This document shows, piece after piece, positions 25,851-39,971 of a stretch of DNA of 64,000 nucleotides (position 1 is its first letter; each line of letters starts with the position of its first letter). The DNA comes from an uncultured Lachnospiraceae bacterium. GTDB taxonomy: Bacteria; Bacillota; Clostridia; Lachnospirales; Lachnospiraceae. The DNA lies in NCBI GenBank assembly GCA_959022495.1, contig CAUEYX010000011.1, positions 13,753 through 77,752 on the forward strand, given 5' to 3'. The position numbers and the translations under genes are program-made. The notes under the pieces are model-generated. The model worked only from the letters and a program-made list of their open reading frames with translations, ran no database searches and had not been told where the DNA came from.

Positions 25851-28800
25851 ATGAAAAAGAGCAGGATTTTCAAAAGTGTGTCAGCTCTGCTTCTTGCGCT
25901 GGTCATGATCGTGACTCAGGTGCAGCCCGTAGTGCTGGCGGCCGGCGGAAACGCAGGCAGTTCGGACAACCTTGCATTGGGAAAGCAGGTAACCTATTCC
26001 GGGGTTGAAGGTGATAAAATTTCAACCGGGGAATGGAAGTACCCCCAGTTTGTCGGAGAAAAGGCAGTTGACGGAGATGATTCGACAAGATGGTCAGCGG
26101 CAAAACAGGACGAACAATGGCTGGTTGTTGATCTGGGCGCTGTCTATGAGCTCAGTGAGATCACTATTGATTTCCACGCGGAGTCTCCGGAGTATGAGAT
26201 TCTTCTGTCCGAGAACGGCACAGATTATACCTCTGTGGCAAAAGTGACAGACGGAAGCCAGGGAGATACGGTGACAAAGAATTTTGATGTCAGCGGAGCT
26301 TCCGCAAGATACGTCAGGTATGAACAGCACAAGATGTGGCTGCATTCCGGCAATAAACAGTATTATGGAAGCAGTATCGTAGAACTCACAGTCAAAGAGC
26401 ATCAGGATATTGAGCTCTCAGCGGATACGCTGCGCGTGGGAACCTTCAATATTGCGGCCAATAAGAAACCGGATCTGGATGATCTGCGCGCCCTGACAGA
26501 ACAGTACAAACTGGAAGTTGTGGGCCTTCAGGAAGTAGATATGTACACTTCCAGAAATAACTATGATATGCTGAAAGGTTTCCAGGGCGATGTTTATCCG
26601 GCTGGTTACTTCTCGAAAGCCATTGATTTTGGCGGCGGAGAGTACGGCATTGCCACTGTGGCGAAATACGAATTTACAGAAAATGACGAGTGGTTCCTGG
26701 ACACAGAAGCAGCGGGAGCGGACAGTGAAGACCGAGTGTTCCAGAGATCCGTGTTTGAAAAGGAAGGCAGAGAGGTGGCCTTCTATAACACTCACTTCAG
26801 CTATGAGAACCCGGAAGTCCGCGTAAAGCAGTTTGCGCAGGTGAAAGAAGCTGTTGAGAACGACGACGCAGAATATAAGATTATCGTCGGCGATTTCAAC
26901 GCGGACCAGTACCAGAGTGAGTTTACGGACATGCTGGAGTCCCTGGATATGGTGAATGGCTATGAGGGAACCTGGTATGATACTTATAACGGTGTCGACG
27001 AGACGATGAAAGTCAATACCATTGACAATATTTTCGTGACCCGCAATCTGAGTATCAAGTCCGCGGAGATGGTGGAGACAAAACTGTCAGACCATAATCT
27101 TCTGATCGCAGAGCTGCGCTTCCTGGACGAGCCCAGAGTATCCACGGAGTGGTTAAGGTCCGTCCTTGAGGAAGCGGAAAATGTGGCTGGAGATGAATAT
27201 ACGGCAGACAGTTACGAAGCCCTTCAGTCGGCAGTTGAAGCGGGTAACGCCCTGATGGAAAACCCGACAGACCAGACCGCGGTGGACGATGCCGCGAAGG
27301 CAGTCATTGCGGCCATGGACAGCCTGGAAGGCTTTAACCTCGCTTATGGAAAAGATGTGACTTATTCAGGAGTCGAGGGCGACAAAAATTCTGACGGAAG
27401 CTGGGTGTACCCGCAGTTCGTCGGAGAGATGGCAGTGGACGGCAGCCAGGATACCAGGTGGTCCGCGGCGAAAACAGATGAGCAGTATCTGACGGTAGAC
27501 CTGGGCAGTGTAAAAGAAATCTCCCAGATTCTGATTTACTTCCATGCCGCGTCCCCGGAGTGGGAAGTACAGATATCTGAGGATGGGGAGAAATGGACAA
27601 CCATATTTGAAGAGACGGACGGAGAAGACGCCGGTCCTACAATTACAGAACAGATTACCTTCCCCATGCAGAAGGCAAGATACGTCAAATATCAGCAGAA
27701 CACAATGTGGAAACACGCCACGAACGGAAGGTATTATGGATCAAGCATTATAGAGCTTGAAGTATACCACAGCTTTGACACAGAGAGCATTGAGATCACG
27801 AATCCTACAGCTGCGCTCTCCGTGGGAGATACATACAAGCTCGAAGTCAAAGTCCTTCCTGAGCTGGCGGGTAATAACCCGCTCACCTTTACAAGCAGCG
27901 CGCCGGAAATCATTTCCGTGGATGAGGAAGGGAACCTCAAAGCGCTGAAAGAAGGCAGCGCGGTAATTACCGTGGCAGATCAGGCAGATCCTGAAATAAA
28001 AGCATCCATGGAGGTTCAGGCCGTGGATGGTGAGATCGAAGTATCCGGCTTTGTTTTTGACGAAGACGAGAAAACGATTACAACGAGAGAGAGCAGGTTC
28101 CTGGAGTATTCGGTATATCCTGCCAACGCGGTCAATCCTGACATTGAGGTTGAATGGAGCAGTTCAGATCCTAAGGTAGCTTCTGTGAATGAGGAAGGTC
28201 TTGTAAAGGCGGTATCAGAAGGAACGACAGAGATCACAGTGCGGAGCGCGGAAGATCAGGATGTAAAGGGGACAATCACAATCCATGTCGCGGCGCCGTC
28301 CTACAATACGGAATATGACACCATGATGGACCGCTGGCAGGTCCGCGTGACAGGCGGGGACTCTCTGGATATGGACGATGAGGATATCAAAGCTTATGTC
28401 CAGAATATTTCTGACGAGGGCGAAGAGCTCTGGGAGTCTCTGAATAAGAGTGAGGATCGTACGTATCTGTGGGAGAAGGTGTCAAGCGATACCACGAGCG
28501 CGGATTATACCACACAGTTTACAAAGATTAAGAAGCTGGCGCTGGCATTCGGCGTGAAAGGCAGCGCGCTTTATGAGAATAAAGAACTGCTGGGCGATAT
28601 TGTAGATGGAATTCAGTTCATGGTAACTGAGAAAAAGTATAACGGAAGTTACTCTACCGGCAACTGGTGGGATTGGCAGATCGGCTGTACACAGCCGCTT
28701 GTTGATACCCTTATGGTGATCAGTGATTATGTGGATTACAGTGAGATCGAATCCGCCGTGAAGAGCATCGAAGGTTACGCGAAGAAACCGAGCGTTCAGT

Positions 28801-31274
28801 GGCCCAGCTATACAGCGACAGGGGCAAACCGCACGGATATCGGGCTCTCTGTACTGGGCAGCGCGATCATCGCGAAAAATGACGAGAGAATGAACCTTGT
28901 GAAAAATGAGGTGCCGGACGTTATGAAGCTTGTGACATCAGGCGACGGCCTCTATGCGGACGGATCTGTAATCCAGCATACAAAGCACGCGTATACAGGA
29001 AGTTACGGAAATGAGCTTCTGAAAGGCGTAGGCAGGATCCAGTCCATTATCGCGGGAACCTCATTCGACATTACAGATGAGCGTATTAACAATGTATATG
29101 AGACTGTGGTGAACGGATATATTCCGCTGATGCACAAAGGGCAGATGATGTCCATGGTCAACGGAAGAAGTATCTCAAGGGCGCCGGGGACAAACCCCTT
29201 CACGACTGAATTCGCGGCAGGATCAGAGACGATCTCCAATATCATGCTTCTGGCGTCCGGCGCGCCGGAAGAGTACAGCTCCATCTTCAAGGCCGCAGTG
29301 AAATACTGGCTTGAGGAGAGCGATGGAGAGTATGATTTCTACGGAAATGCAAGAGACTTTGACGCTCTGCTGGGGGCAAAGGAAATTATAAATGATTCCT
29401 CCATAACCGCGGAGAAATATGAAGGCATGAAAGTCTACGGCTCTATGGACCGAGTTGTTCAGGTGAATGACAATTATACCGCAGGTCTTTCGATGTATTC
29501 TTCCAGAATCTATAATTATGAGTTCGGAAATACGGAGAACAAGAAAGGCTGGCACACAGGCGACGGTGTCCTGTACATTTATAATAATGATCTGAAGCAG
29601 TACGGGGAAGGATACTGGCCGACTGTAGATCCGTACCGCCTGCCGGGAACGACAGTGGATACGAAGGAACTGGCGGACGGCTCCGGGTATAATAAGACTT
29701 CTCCGCAGTCATGGATCGGAGGAGCGGCCGACGGAACAAATGGCGCGGTCGGAATGTTCTACAATACAACAAATCTTGGCCAGGGAATGAACCTGAAAGC
29801 CCAGAAGTCCTGGTTCTTCCTTGACGGAAAGATTGTCGCGCTCGGCGCGGGCATCAATGGCACAACAGAAGCGTCCATTGAGACAACTGTTGAGAACCGC
29901 ATGATGACCAGCGATGACAATGCCATCAGCTATAATGGAAAAGCCTGGGATGAGGCTGAGGAAACAAAGCAGGCAGAGGCCGGGGATTACGTGCACTTTA
30001 CAGGCACGGGCGAAGGCAATGATATCGGATATGTATATCTGGAAGACGCGGATATCTATCTCGCGCAGGAGACACGGAGTGGAAAATATTCAGACATCAA
30101 TGAATATTTCCCAAGTGACAAGGAATACACAAATACATTCTTTAAGATGGGAATTAACCATGGAAATAGTGTAGAAGGCGGAACCTATGAGTATGTACTT
30201 CTTCCGGGAAGCACAGAGGAGCAGACAGCAGAATGCGCTGAGAACAACACCATTGAGGTCGTTCGCAATGACACGGATGTGCAGGCCGTAAAAGAAACCC
30301 AGAGCGGAGTATTTGCCATGAATGTATGGCCCGTGGGCGGGGCAAGTGTAAATGGGATTACCGTAAACGCGTCAGCGTCCATCTATACACAGACAGCGGA
30401 CGGGGTAATGACCATCGCCATCAGCGAGCCGAAGCAGCAGGATGTGCAGCTTGAGCTGACTCTGGAAGACGGATACCTTGAGGTGATTTCCGCGGATGAA
30501 GGCGTGACGGTAAAGGAAGACGGAAGCTTTACCATCGACACGACAGACAGCGCGGGAGCTTCCTTCTTTATCCAGGTGAAGATGCCGGCAGATAAGACGG
30601 CTCTTCAGGACAGTTATGACGCGGCAGCAGAAAAGCTGGCAGATAAGGATGCTTACACAGCCGACAGCTTCGCGGCTCTGGAGAGCGCGCTGGCAGCAGC
30701 GGAAGATGTCCTGAATGACCCGGCGGCAGAGCAGAGCGCAGCAGACGCGGCAAAAGACGCGGTGGACGCGGCTGTGGAAGGACTGATTGCCCGGGCAGAC
30801 GGGGAAACGCTGGGACAGCTTCAGGCAGCGGCAGAAGAGCTGAGAACTCTGGGAGAGACAGCGACAGAGGAGCAGTTCGCGTCAGCCAAAGAGATCCTTG
30901 AAAGAGCGGATGCCCTGCTGGCGGAAGGCGCGGAGAACATCAGCGCTGAAGAAGCAGATACAATGATAACGGATCTTCAGAGCGCCATCGACGCTGTAAA
31001 GAAAGCAATGGAAGACAGCGGAGACGACGGAGACGATGGTGAGAACCCGGGAGAAAATCCTGGCGGAAATACCGGGGATCAGACTGGAGACGGAAGCGGT
31101 GCGGGAACCGGAGGCGGCAATGGAAACGGAGCTCAGGTTCCGGGTACAGACAGCGGCAAAAATCTTGCGGCTGCAGCGACAGGAGACGCGGCGCCGATCA
31201 TGCTGTATGTCCTCCTGGCAGCGGGCACGGCAGTGATCGCTGTGCTTGCCGGAAGATTCAGAAGAGTAAGGTAA
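25851..31274 (+). CDS. Giant surface protein: DNase I-like (EEP) domain fused to a PL8 polysaccharide lyase
   Basis: A secreted protein of 1,807 residues; ATG 25851 has GAGGA eight bases upstream. After a signal peptide: F5/8C domain (about 37-184), then endonuclease/exonuclease/phosphatase (EEP) domain (192-426). The EEP motifs are complete: TFNIAA, LQEVD, NTHFS, VGDFNAD, IDNIF and SDHNLL. Next are a FIVAR-type helical repeat, a second F5/8C domain (497-640) and two Big2-type Ig domains (644-815). The large region at about 820-1577 resembles family PL8 hyaluronate/chondroitin/xanthan lyases, with NWWDWQIG and HTKHAYTGSYG holding the expected Asn, His and Tyr. More FIVAR-like repeats and a Gly/Asn linker lead to a TGD-hydrophobic-RRVR tail. 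Likely roles: lysis of uronic-acid polysaccharides plus phosphodiester or DNA cleavage. Domain calls are firm; substrates are inferred. Confidence 0.85.
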   Translation: MKKSRIFKSVSALLLALVMIVTQVQPVVLAAGGNAGSSDNLALGKQVTYSGVEGDKISTGEWKYPQFVGEKAVDGDDSTRWSAAKQDEQWLVVDLGAVYELSEITIDFHAESPEYEILLSENGTDYTSVAKVTDGSQGDTVTKNFDVSGASARYVRYEQHKMWLHSGNKQYYGSSIVELTVKEHQDIELSADTLRVGTFNIAANKKPDLDDLRALTEQYKLEVVGLQEVDMYTSRNNYDMLKGFQGDVYPAGYFSKAIDFGGGEYGIATVAKYEFTENDEWFLDTEAAGADSEDRVFQRSVFEKEGREVAFYNTHFSYENPEVRVKQFAQVKEAVENDDAEYKIIVGDFNADQYQSEFTDMLESLDMVNGYEGTWYDTYNGVDETMKVNTIDNIFVTRNLSIKSAEMVETKLSDHNLLIAELRFLDEPRVSTEWLRSVLEEAENVAGDEYTADSYEALQSAVEAGNALMENPTDQTAVDDAAKAVIAAMDSLEGFNLAYGKDVTYSGVEGDKNSDGSWVYPQFVGEMAVDGSQDTRWSAAKTDEQYLTVDLGSVKEISQILIYFHAASPEWEVQISEDGEKWTTIFEETDGEDAGPTITEQITFPMQKARYVKYQQNTMWKHATNGRYYGSSIIELEVYHSFDTESIEITNPTAALSVGDTYKLEVKVLPELAGNNPLTFTSSAPEIISVDEEGNLKALKEGSAVITVADQADPEIKASMEVQAVDGEIEVSGFVFDEDEKTITTRESRFLEYSVYPANAVNPDIEVEWSSSDPKVASVNEEGLVKAVSEGTTEITVRSAEDQDVKGTITIHVAAPSYNTEYDTMMDRWQVRVTGGDSLDMDDEDIKAYVQNISDEGEELWESLNKSEDRTYLWEKVSSDTTSADYTTQFTKIKKLALAFGVKGSALYENKELLGDIVDGIQFMVTEKKYNGSYSTGNWWDWQIGCTQPLVDTLMVISDYVDYSEIESAVKSIEGYAKKPSVQWPSYTATGANRTDIGLSVLGSAIIAKNDERMNLVKNEVPDVMKLVTSGDGLYADGSVIQHTKHAYTGSYGNELLKGVGRIQSIIAGTSFDITDERINNVYETVVNGYIPLMHKGQMMSMVNGRSISRAPGTNPFTTEFAAGSETISNIMLLASGAPEEYSSIFKAAVKYWLEESDGEYDFYGNARDFDALLGAKEIINDSSITAEKYEGMKVYGSMDRVVQVNDNYTAGLSMYSSRIYNYEFGNTENKKGWHTGDGVLYIYNNDLKQYGEGYWPTVDPYRLPGTTVDTKELADGSGYNKTSPQSWIGGAADGTNGAVGMFYNTTNLGQGMNLKAQKSWFFLDGKIVALGAGINGTTEASIETTVENRMMTSDDNAISYNGKAWDEAEETKQAEAGDYVHFTGTGEGNDIGYVYLEDADIYLAQETRSGKYSDINEYFPSDKEYTNTFFKMGINHGNSVEGGTYEYVLLPGSTEEQTAECAENNTIEVVRNDTDVQAVKETQSGVFAMNVWPVGGASVNGITVNASASIYTQTADGVMTIAISEPKQQDVQLELTLEDGYLEVISADEGVTVKEDGSFTIDTTDSAGASFFIQVKMPADKTALQDSYDAAAEKLADKDAYTADSFAALESALAAAEDVLNDPAAEQSAADAAKDAVDAAVEGLIARADGETLGQLQAAAEELRTLGETATEEQFASAKEILERADALLAEGAENISAEEADTMITDLQSAIDAVKKAMEDSGDDGDDGENPGENPGGNTGDQTGDGSGAGTGGGNGNGAQVPGTDSGKNLAAAATGDAAPIMLYVLLAAGTAVIAVLAGRFRRVR

Positions 31275-31319
31275 TCGACGGCTTTTATAAGGGCCGGCGG
31301 CCAAATAAGCGAAAATAAG

Positions 31320-31365
31320 ACAGGGTGCTGTATAATCTCAGATGATTTTACGGCACCCTGTTTGA
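31320..31365 (+). terminator. Terminator after the EEP-PL8 gene
   Basis: ACAGGGTGCTGTA (31320-31332) pairs with TACGGCACCCTGT (31349-31361), with one G-U pair, then TTTGA. The T-run is short but the stem is long. Confidence 0.7.
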
Positions 31366-31426
31366 CACTCATAACACAGATAAAATGAGATGTCAAGTAG
31401 TTTTTGCAAAAAGCTGGAAATAGTTG

Positions 31427-31456
31427 TTGACAATCAAAAGTTTGTTGTGATATAGT
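31427..31456 (+). promoter_or_regulatory. rpoBC promoter
   Basis: TTGACA (31427-31432), 18 bases and TATAGT (31451-31456). It leaves an untranslated leader of about 130 bases before rpoB. It gives rpoBC an independent start after the inserted gene. Confidence 0.75.
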
Positions 31457-31593
31457 AAAAAATGCACTATTGTGGAAAGGTGTGCCATATCAGCGGCGAA
31501 ACTGCTGCGGGGCTCTTTTCATATTTAGGTTTCAGACCGTCCGGCTTTGGACAGAGCAGGGCAGTTGAGAAAAATATAAGGAGTGAAACGTCA

Positions 31594-35460
<3,867 letters not shown>

Positions 35461-35475
35461 TAGGAGGAGCCATCT

Positions 35476-38400
35476 ATGCCAAATAATAATGAACAACAAT
35501 ATCAACCGTTAACATTTGATGCAATCCGGATCGGTCTGGCTTCACCTGAAAAAATTATGGAGTGGTCCAGAGGCGAGGTCACAAAACCGGAGACCATCAA
35601 TTACAGGACATTGAAGCCGGAGAAAGACGGCCTGTTCTGTGAGCGGATCTTCGGACCGAGCAAGGACTGGGAGTGCCACTGTGGAAAATATAAAAAGATC
35701 CGCTACAAAGGCGTTGTCTGCGACCGATGCGGAGTGGAGGTTACGAAGTCAAGCGTGCGCCGTGAGCGTATGGGGCATATCGCCCTGGCGGCTCCGGTGT
35801 CCCACATCTGGTATTTTAAAGGAATCCCCAGCCGTATGGGACTGATCCTTGACATTTCTCCGAGAACACTGGAGAGAGTGCTGTATTTCGCGTCTTATAT
35901 TGTGCTTGATAAAGGGGAGACAGACCTGCAGAATAAGCAGATTCTCTCCGAGGCAGAGTACCAGGAGCAGAGAGAAAAATGGGGCAGCGGCTCCTTCCGT
36001 GTAGGGATGGGCGCTGAGGCAGTGAAAGAGCTTCTTGAAGCCATCGATCTCGACAAAGAGTATGAGGAGCTTCAGGGGGCGCTGGAGAATGCCACAGGGC
36101 AGAAACGTGCAAGGATCGTGAAGCGCCTGGAAGTCGTGGAAGCATTCCGCGAGTCCGGCAACCGCCCGGAGTGGATGATCCTGTCCGCGATCCCGGTCAT
36201 CCCGCCGGATCTGCGCCCCATGGTCCAGCTGGACGGCGGACGTTTCGCTACGTCTGACTTAAATGACCTGTACAGAAGAATCATTAATAGAAATAACCGA
36301 CTTAAGAGACTGCTTGAGCTTGGAGCACCGGATATCATCGTGCGCAACGAGAAGCGCATGCTCCAGGAGGCGGTAGACGCCCTGATCGACAACGGACGCC
36401 GCGGAAGACCGGTTACTGGACCGGGTAACCGCGCCCTGAAGTCCCTGTCTGACATGCTCAAGGGTAAGTCCGGACGTTTCCGTCAGAACCTGCTGGGAAA
36501 GCGTGTTGACTACTCCGGACGTTCTGTTATCGTCGTGGGACCGGAGCTGAAGATCTATCAGTGCGGTCTTCCGAAAGAGATGGCCATTGAGCTGTTCAAG
36601 CCATTCGTAATGAAAGAGCTTGTGGCAAACGGGACAGCCCACAATATTAAGAACGCCAAGAAGATGGTAGAGAGGCTCCAGCCGGAGGTGTGGGATGTGC
36701 TCGAGGAAGTGATCAAGGAGCATCCGGTTATGTTAAACCGTGCCCCCACGCTGCACAGACTGGGTATTCAGGCATTTGAGCCCATCCTTGTAGAAGGTAA
36801 GGCGATCAAGCTGCATCCCCTTGTATGTACAGCGTACAACGCGGACTTCGACGGTGACCAGATGGCGGTCCATGTGCCGCTGTCACAGGAAGCACAGGCT
36901 GAGTGCCGGTTCCTGCTTCTCTCACCCAACAACCTGCTGAAACCGTCCGACGGCGGTCCGGTGGCTGTTCCTTCCCAGGATATGGTCCTTGGTATCTACT
37001 ACCTGACACAGGAGAGACCGGGAGCTAAGGGAGAAGGCATGTCCTTTCGGAATACCAGCGAGGCGATTCTTGCTTACGAGAACGGTTATATTACACTCCA
37101 CTCTAAGATCAAGGTGCGCATGTCCAAGACCATGCCGGACGGCACAGAGAAGACCGGCGTGATTGACGCGACACTGGGAAGACTGCTCTTTAACGAGATC
37201 ATTCCGCAGGACCTTGGTTTCGTGGACAGAGAGGTGGAAGGAAACGAGCTTCTTCTTGAGATCGATTTCCATGTAGGCAAGAAGAAGTTAAAGCAGATCC
37301 TTGAGAAAGTTATCAATACTCACGGCGCGACACAGACGGCAGAAGTGCTTGACGATGTGAAATCCATCGGATACAAGTTCTCCACAAGGGCTGCCATGAC
37401 CGTATCGATTTCGGATATGACCGTGCCGCCGCAGAAGCCGCAGATGATCGAGGAAGCGCAGAATACAGTGGACCGCATCACAAAGAACTACAAGCGCGGT
37501 CTTATCACAGAGGAAGAGCGCTACAAAGAAGTCGTAGAGACATGGAAGGCGACGGATGATAAACTGACAGAAGCTCTGCTTTCCGGTCTTGATAAATATA
37601 ATAATATCTTCATGATGGCGGATTCAGGAGCCCGTGGTTCCGACAAGCAGATCAAACAGCTTGCGGGCATGCGCGGACTGATGGCGGATACCACAGGACG
37701 CACCATCGAGCTCCCGATCAAATCCAACTTCCGTGAGGGTCTGGACGTACTGGAGTACTTCATGTCCGCCCACGGAGCTCGGAAAGGTCTGTCCGATACG
37801 GCTCTTCGTACAGCTGACTCCGGATACCTGACAAGACGTCTTGTTGATGTATCCCAGGAGCTGATCATCCATGACGCGGACTGTGTGGAGCCGGGGCAGG
37901 AGATCCCGGGCATGTATGTACACGCGTTCATGGACGGAAATGAAGAGATCGAGAGTCTTCAAGAGCGTATTACAGGACGTTTCTCCTGCGAGGATATCAA
38001 GGATAAAGACGGCAATGTGCTCGTAAAAGCCAACCATATGATCACACCGCACCGCGCGGAGCGGGTGACAAAGAGAGGTGTGGACGAGAACGGCAATCCG
38101 CTTGAGAGAGTGAAGATCCGTACGATCCTTACCTGTAAGTGCAAGAACGGAGTGTGCGCGAAGTGCTACGGCGCCAACATGGCCACAGGCGAAGCTGTTC
38201 AGGTCGGTGAGGCAGTCGGTATCGTGGCTGCCCAGTCCATCGGTGAGCCGGGTACACAGCTTACCATGCGTACGTTCCATACCGGTGGTGTTGCCGGAGA
38301 CGATATCACACAGGGTCTTCCCCGTGTGGAGGAGCTTTTCGAGGCAAGGAAGCCGAAGGGTCTCGCGATCATCACAGAATTTGCCGGAAGAGCGTCTATT

Positions 38401-39216
38401 TCTGACACGAAGAAGAAGAGGGAAGTCATTGTCACAAATGATGAGACAGGTGAGTCCAAAGCTTATCTGATCCCCTATGGTTCCCGCATCAAAGTGCAGG
38501 ACGGCGCGATGCTGGAGGCGGGCGATGAGCTTACCGAAGGTAGTGTGAACCCCCACGATATCCTGAAGATCAAAGGTCTCAGGGCCGTGCAGGATTATAT
38601 GCTCCAGGAAGTGCAGAGAGTATACCGCCTGCAGGGTGTGGATATCAATGACAAGCATATCGAGGTCATTGTACGCCAGATGCTGAAGAAAGTCCGCATT
38701 GAGGAGAAGGGAGATACAGAATTCCTTCCGGGCACAATGGTCGATGTGCTGCTGTTCAATGAAGTCAATGAGCAGATGGAAGCTGAGGGTAAGGCCCCGG
38801 CTACAGGTGAGCAGATTATGCTCGGTATCACGAAAGCTTCTCTTGCCACAGACTCCTTCCTGTCAGCCGCATCCTTCCAGGAGACGACGAAGGTGCTGAC
38901 AGAGGCCGCGATCAAGGGTAAGGTAGACCACCTTGTAGGCCTGAAAGAGAACGTGATCATCGGGAAACATATCCCGGCTGGTACGGGTATGAAGAAATAC
39001 CGCGATGTAGCGCTGAACACAGACGCACATATGGCGGAGATGATCGAGCTGAGCATGGATGAGGAGGCGGACGCCGAGACCGAGGAGACCGCCGCTGGAG
39101 AAGAACTTCAGAATGAGGAAGAAGTTCAGGGCGAAGCAGGAACCGGGGAAGAGGCAGAGGCTTCCGCGGAGACAGAAGCTCAGGAAGAAGAACTCGTCCT
39201 GAGTGAGGAAGAGTAA
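35476..39216 (+). CDS. rpoC: DNA-directed RNA polymerase subunit beta'
   Basis: The beta' subunit, 1,246 residues. It carries the N-terminal zinc site (CHCGKYKK and CDRCGVEV), the active-site loop YNADFDGDQMAVHVP, the bridge-helix and trigger-loop region with MRTFHTGGVAG, and the second zinc cluster CKCKNGVCAKCYG. AGGAGGAGCC precedes the ATG. The last 45 or so residues are an unusual Glu/Ala-rich acidic tail (EETAAGEELQNEEEVQGEAG and on), parallel to the acidic tail of rpoB. A strong symmetrical terminator follows. Confidence 0.98.
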   Translation: MPNNNEQQYQPLTFDAIRIGLASPEKIMEWSRGEVTKPETINYRTLKPEKDGLFCERIFGPSKDWECHCGKYKKIRYKGVVCDRCGVEVTKSSVRRERMGHIALAAPVSHIWYFKGIPSRMGLILDISPRTLERVLYFASYIVLDKGETDLQNKQILSEAEYQEQREKWGSGSFRVGMGAEAVKELLEAIDLDKEYEELQGALENATGQKRARIVKRLEVVEAFRESGNRPEWMILSAIPVIPPDLRPMVQLDGGRFATSDLNDLYRRIINRNNRLKRLLELGAPDIIVRNEKRMLQEAVDALIDNGRRGRPVTGPGNRALKSLSDMLKGKSGRFRQNLLGKRVDYSGRSVIVVGPELKIYQCGLPKEMAIELFKPFVMKELVANGTAHNIKNAKKMVERLQPEVWDVLEEVIKEHPVMLNRAPTLHRLGIQAFEPILVEGKAIKLHPLVCTAYNADFDGDQMAVHVPLSQEAQAECRFLLLSPNNLLKPSDGGPVAVPSQDMVLGIYYLTQERPGAKGEGMSFRNTSEAILAYENGYITLHSKIKVRMSKTMPDGTEKTGVIDATLGRLLFNEIIPQDLGFVDREVEGNELLLEIDFHVGKKKLKQILEKVINTHGATQTAEVLDDVKSIGYKFSTRAAMTVSISDMTVPPQKPQMIEEAQNTVDRITKNYKRGLITEEERYKEVVETWKATDDKLTEALLSGLDKYNNIFMMADSGARGSDKQIKQLAGMRGLMADTTGRTIELPIKSNFREGLDVLEYFMSAHGARKGLSDTALRTADSGYLTRRLVDVSQELIIHDADCVEPGQEIPGMYVHAFMDGNEEIESLQERITGRFSCEDIKDKDGNVLVKANHMITPHRAERVTKRGVDENGNPLERVKIRTILTCKCKNGVCAKCYGANMATGEAVQVGEAVGIVAAQSIGEPGTQLTMRTFHTGGVAGDDITQGLPRVEELFEARKPKGLAIITEFAGRASISDTKKKREVIVTNDETGESKAYLIPYGSRIKVQDGAMLEAGDELTEGSVNPHDILKIKGLRAVQDYMLQEVQRVYRLQGVDINDKHIEVIVRQMLKKVRIEEKGDTEFLPGTMVDVLLFNEVNEQMEAEGKAPATGEQIMLGITKASLATDSFLSAASFQETTKVLTEAAIKGKVDHLVGLKENVIIGKHIPAGTGMKKYRDVALNTDAHMAEMIELSMDEEADAETEETAAGEELQNEEEVQGEAGTGEEAEASAETEAQEEELVLSEEE

Positions 39217-39239
39217 AATAGAATCAGAATATAAAAACG

Positions 39240-39303
39240 GGAGAGCCCCCGGCTATGATGAGCATATCAGAATGCGGATATCATAGCCGGGGGCTCTCCT
39301 TTC
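39240..39303. terminator. Bidirectional terminator between rpoC and kdpE
   Basis: GGAGAGCCCCCGGCTATGAT (39240-39259) pairs with the complementary arm at 39280-39299, a 20 bp perfect stem, then TTTCT. It lies between convergent genes and can serve both. Confidence 0.85.
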
Positions 39304-39337
39304 TGCCGGGGAAATATTGTGCCGGGAAAATGCAGTA

Positions 39338-39971
39338 TTAACCTTCCTCCTCGTCTTCCGCCATCCGGTATCCCACTCCCACTTCCGTAAAAATGTAGCT
39401 GGGCTGTGCCGGATCGTCCTCGATCTTCCGCCGGATGTTTGCCATATTTACCCGCAGGATCTTATTGTCGCTGTCCGCGTAGGGGCCCCAGACATTGTTC
39501 AGGATGGTGGCATAAGTGATGACCTTGCCGGAGTTCTGTGCCAGGCAGGCCACAATCTTGTATTCGATAGGGGCGCAGATAGAGCGCGCTGTCCGTATTC
39601 AGGCGGCTGCTGTGCCGCAGGGAGGCGCGGATGCGGGCAAGAAGCTCCGAGGTGCCGAAGGGTTTGGTAATATAATCGTCAGCGCCTAAGTCCAGGGCAG
39701 CGACCTTTTCCTGCTCCGCGGTGCGCGCCGAAATGACGATGATCGGGGTGCTGGTCCAGGTGCGCACTTCACGGATGATGTCAAAGCCGTTTGTGTCCGG
39801 CAGGCCGAGATCCAGCAGGATGATGTCCGGGCACTGGGAGCGGATGATCTCCAGGCCCTGGGCGCCGGTATCCGCGTACAGTACCCGGTAGTCCTGGCGC
39901 TTGAGGACTTTCCCCATGAATGTCTGTATATTTTTTTCATCTTCTATGATTAGGACTGAGCATTTCGTCAT
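39338..39971 (-). pseudogene. kdpE: kdpE-like response regulator, frameshifted with a missing linker
   Basis: The receiver domain is intact from ATG 39971: TKCSVLIIEDEKNIQTF, the phospho-acceptor in IILLDLGLPDTNG, and KPFGTSELLARIRASLRHSSRL. After NTDSALYL the frame is lost. The OmpR-type winged helix continues in another frame from PIEYKIVACLAQNSGKV to GVGYRMAEDEEEG (stop at 39338). KdpE homologues have about 30-35 residues between the two parts; here only about a dozen remain, so a deletion of about 20 codons plus a shift occurred near 39568-39590. The receiver frame runs on to 39462 with unrelated sequence. The gene cannot give a normal DNA-binding regulator unless the sequence holds an assembly error. 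It overlaps the kdpD-like gene by 35 bases. Confidence 0.85.

Noticed and set aside
31462..31593. Longer N-terminus for RpoB
   Set aside because: Beta subunits start close to RIRPIKTGKSFRMSYSRQK. The upstream codons lie in the leader after the promoter and lack a Shine-Dalgarno sequence.
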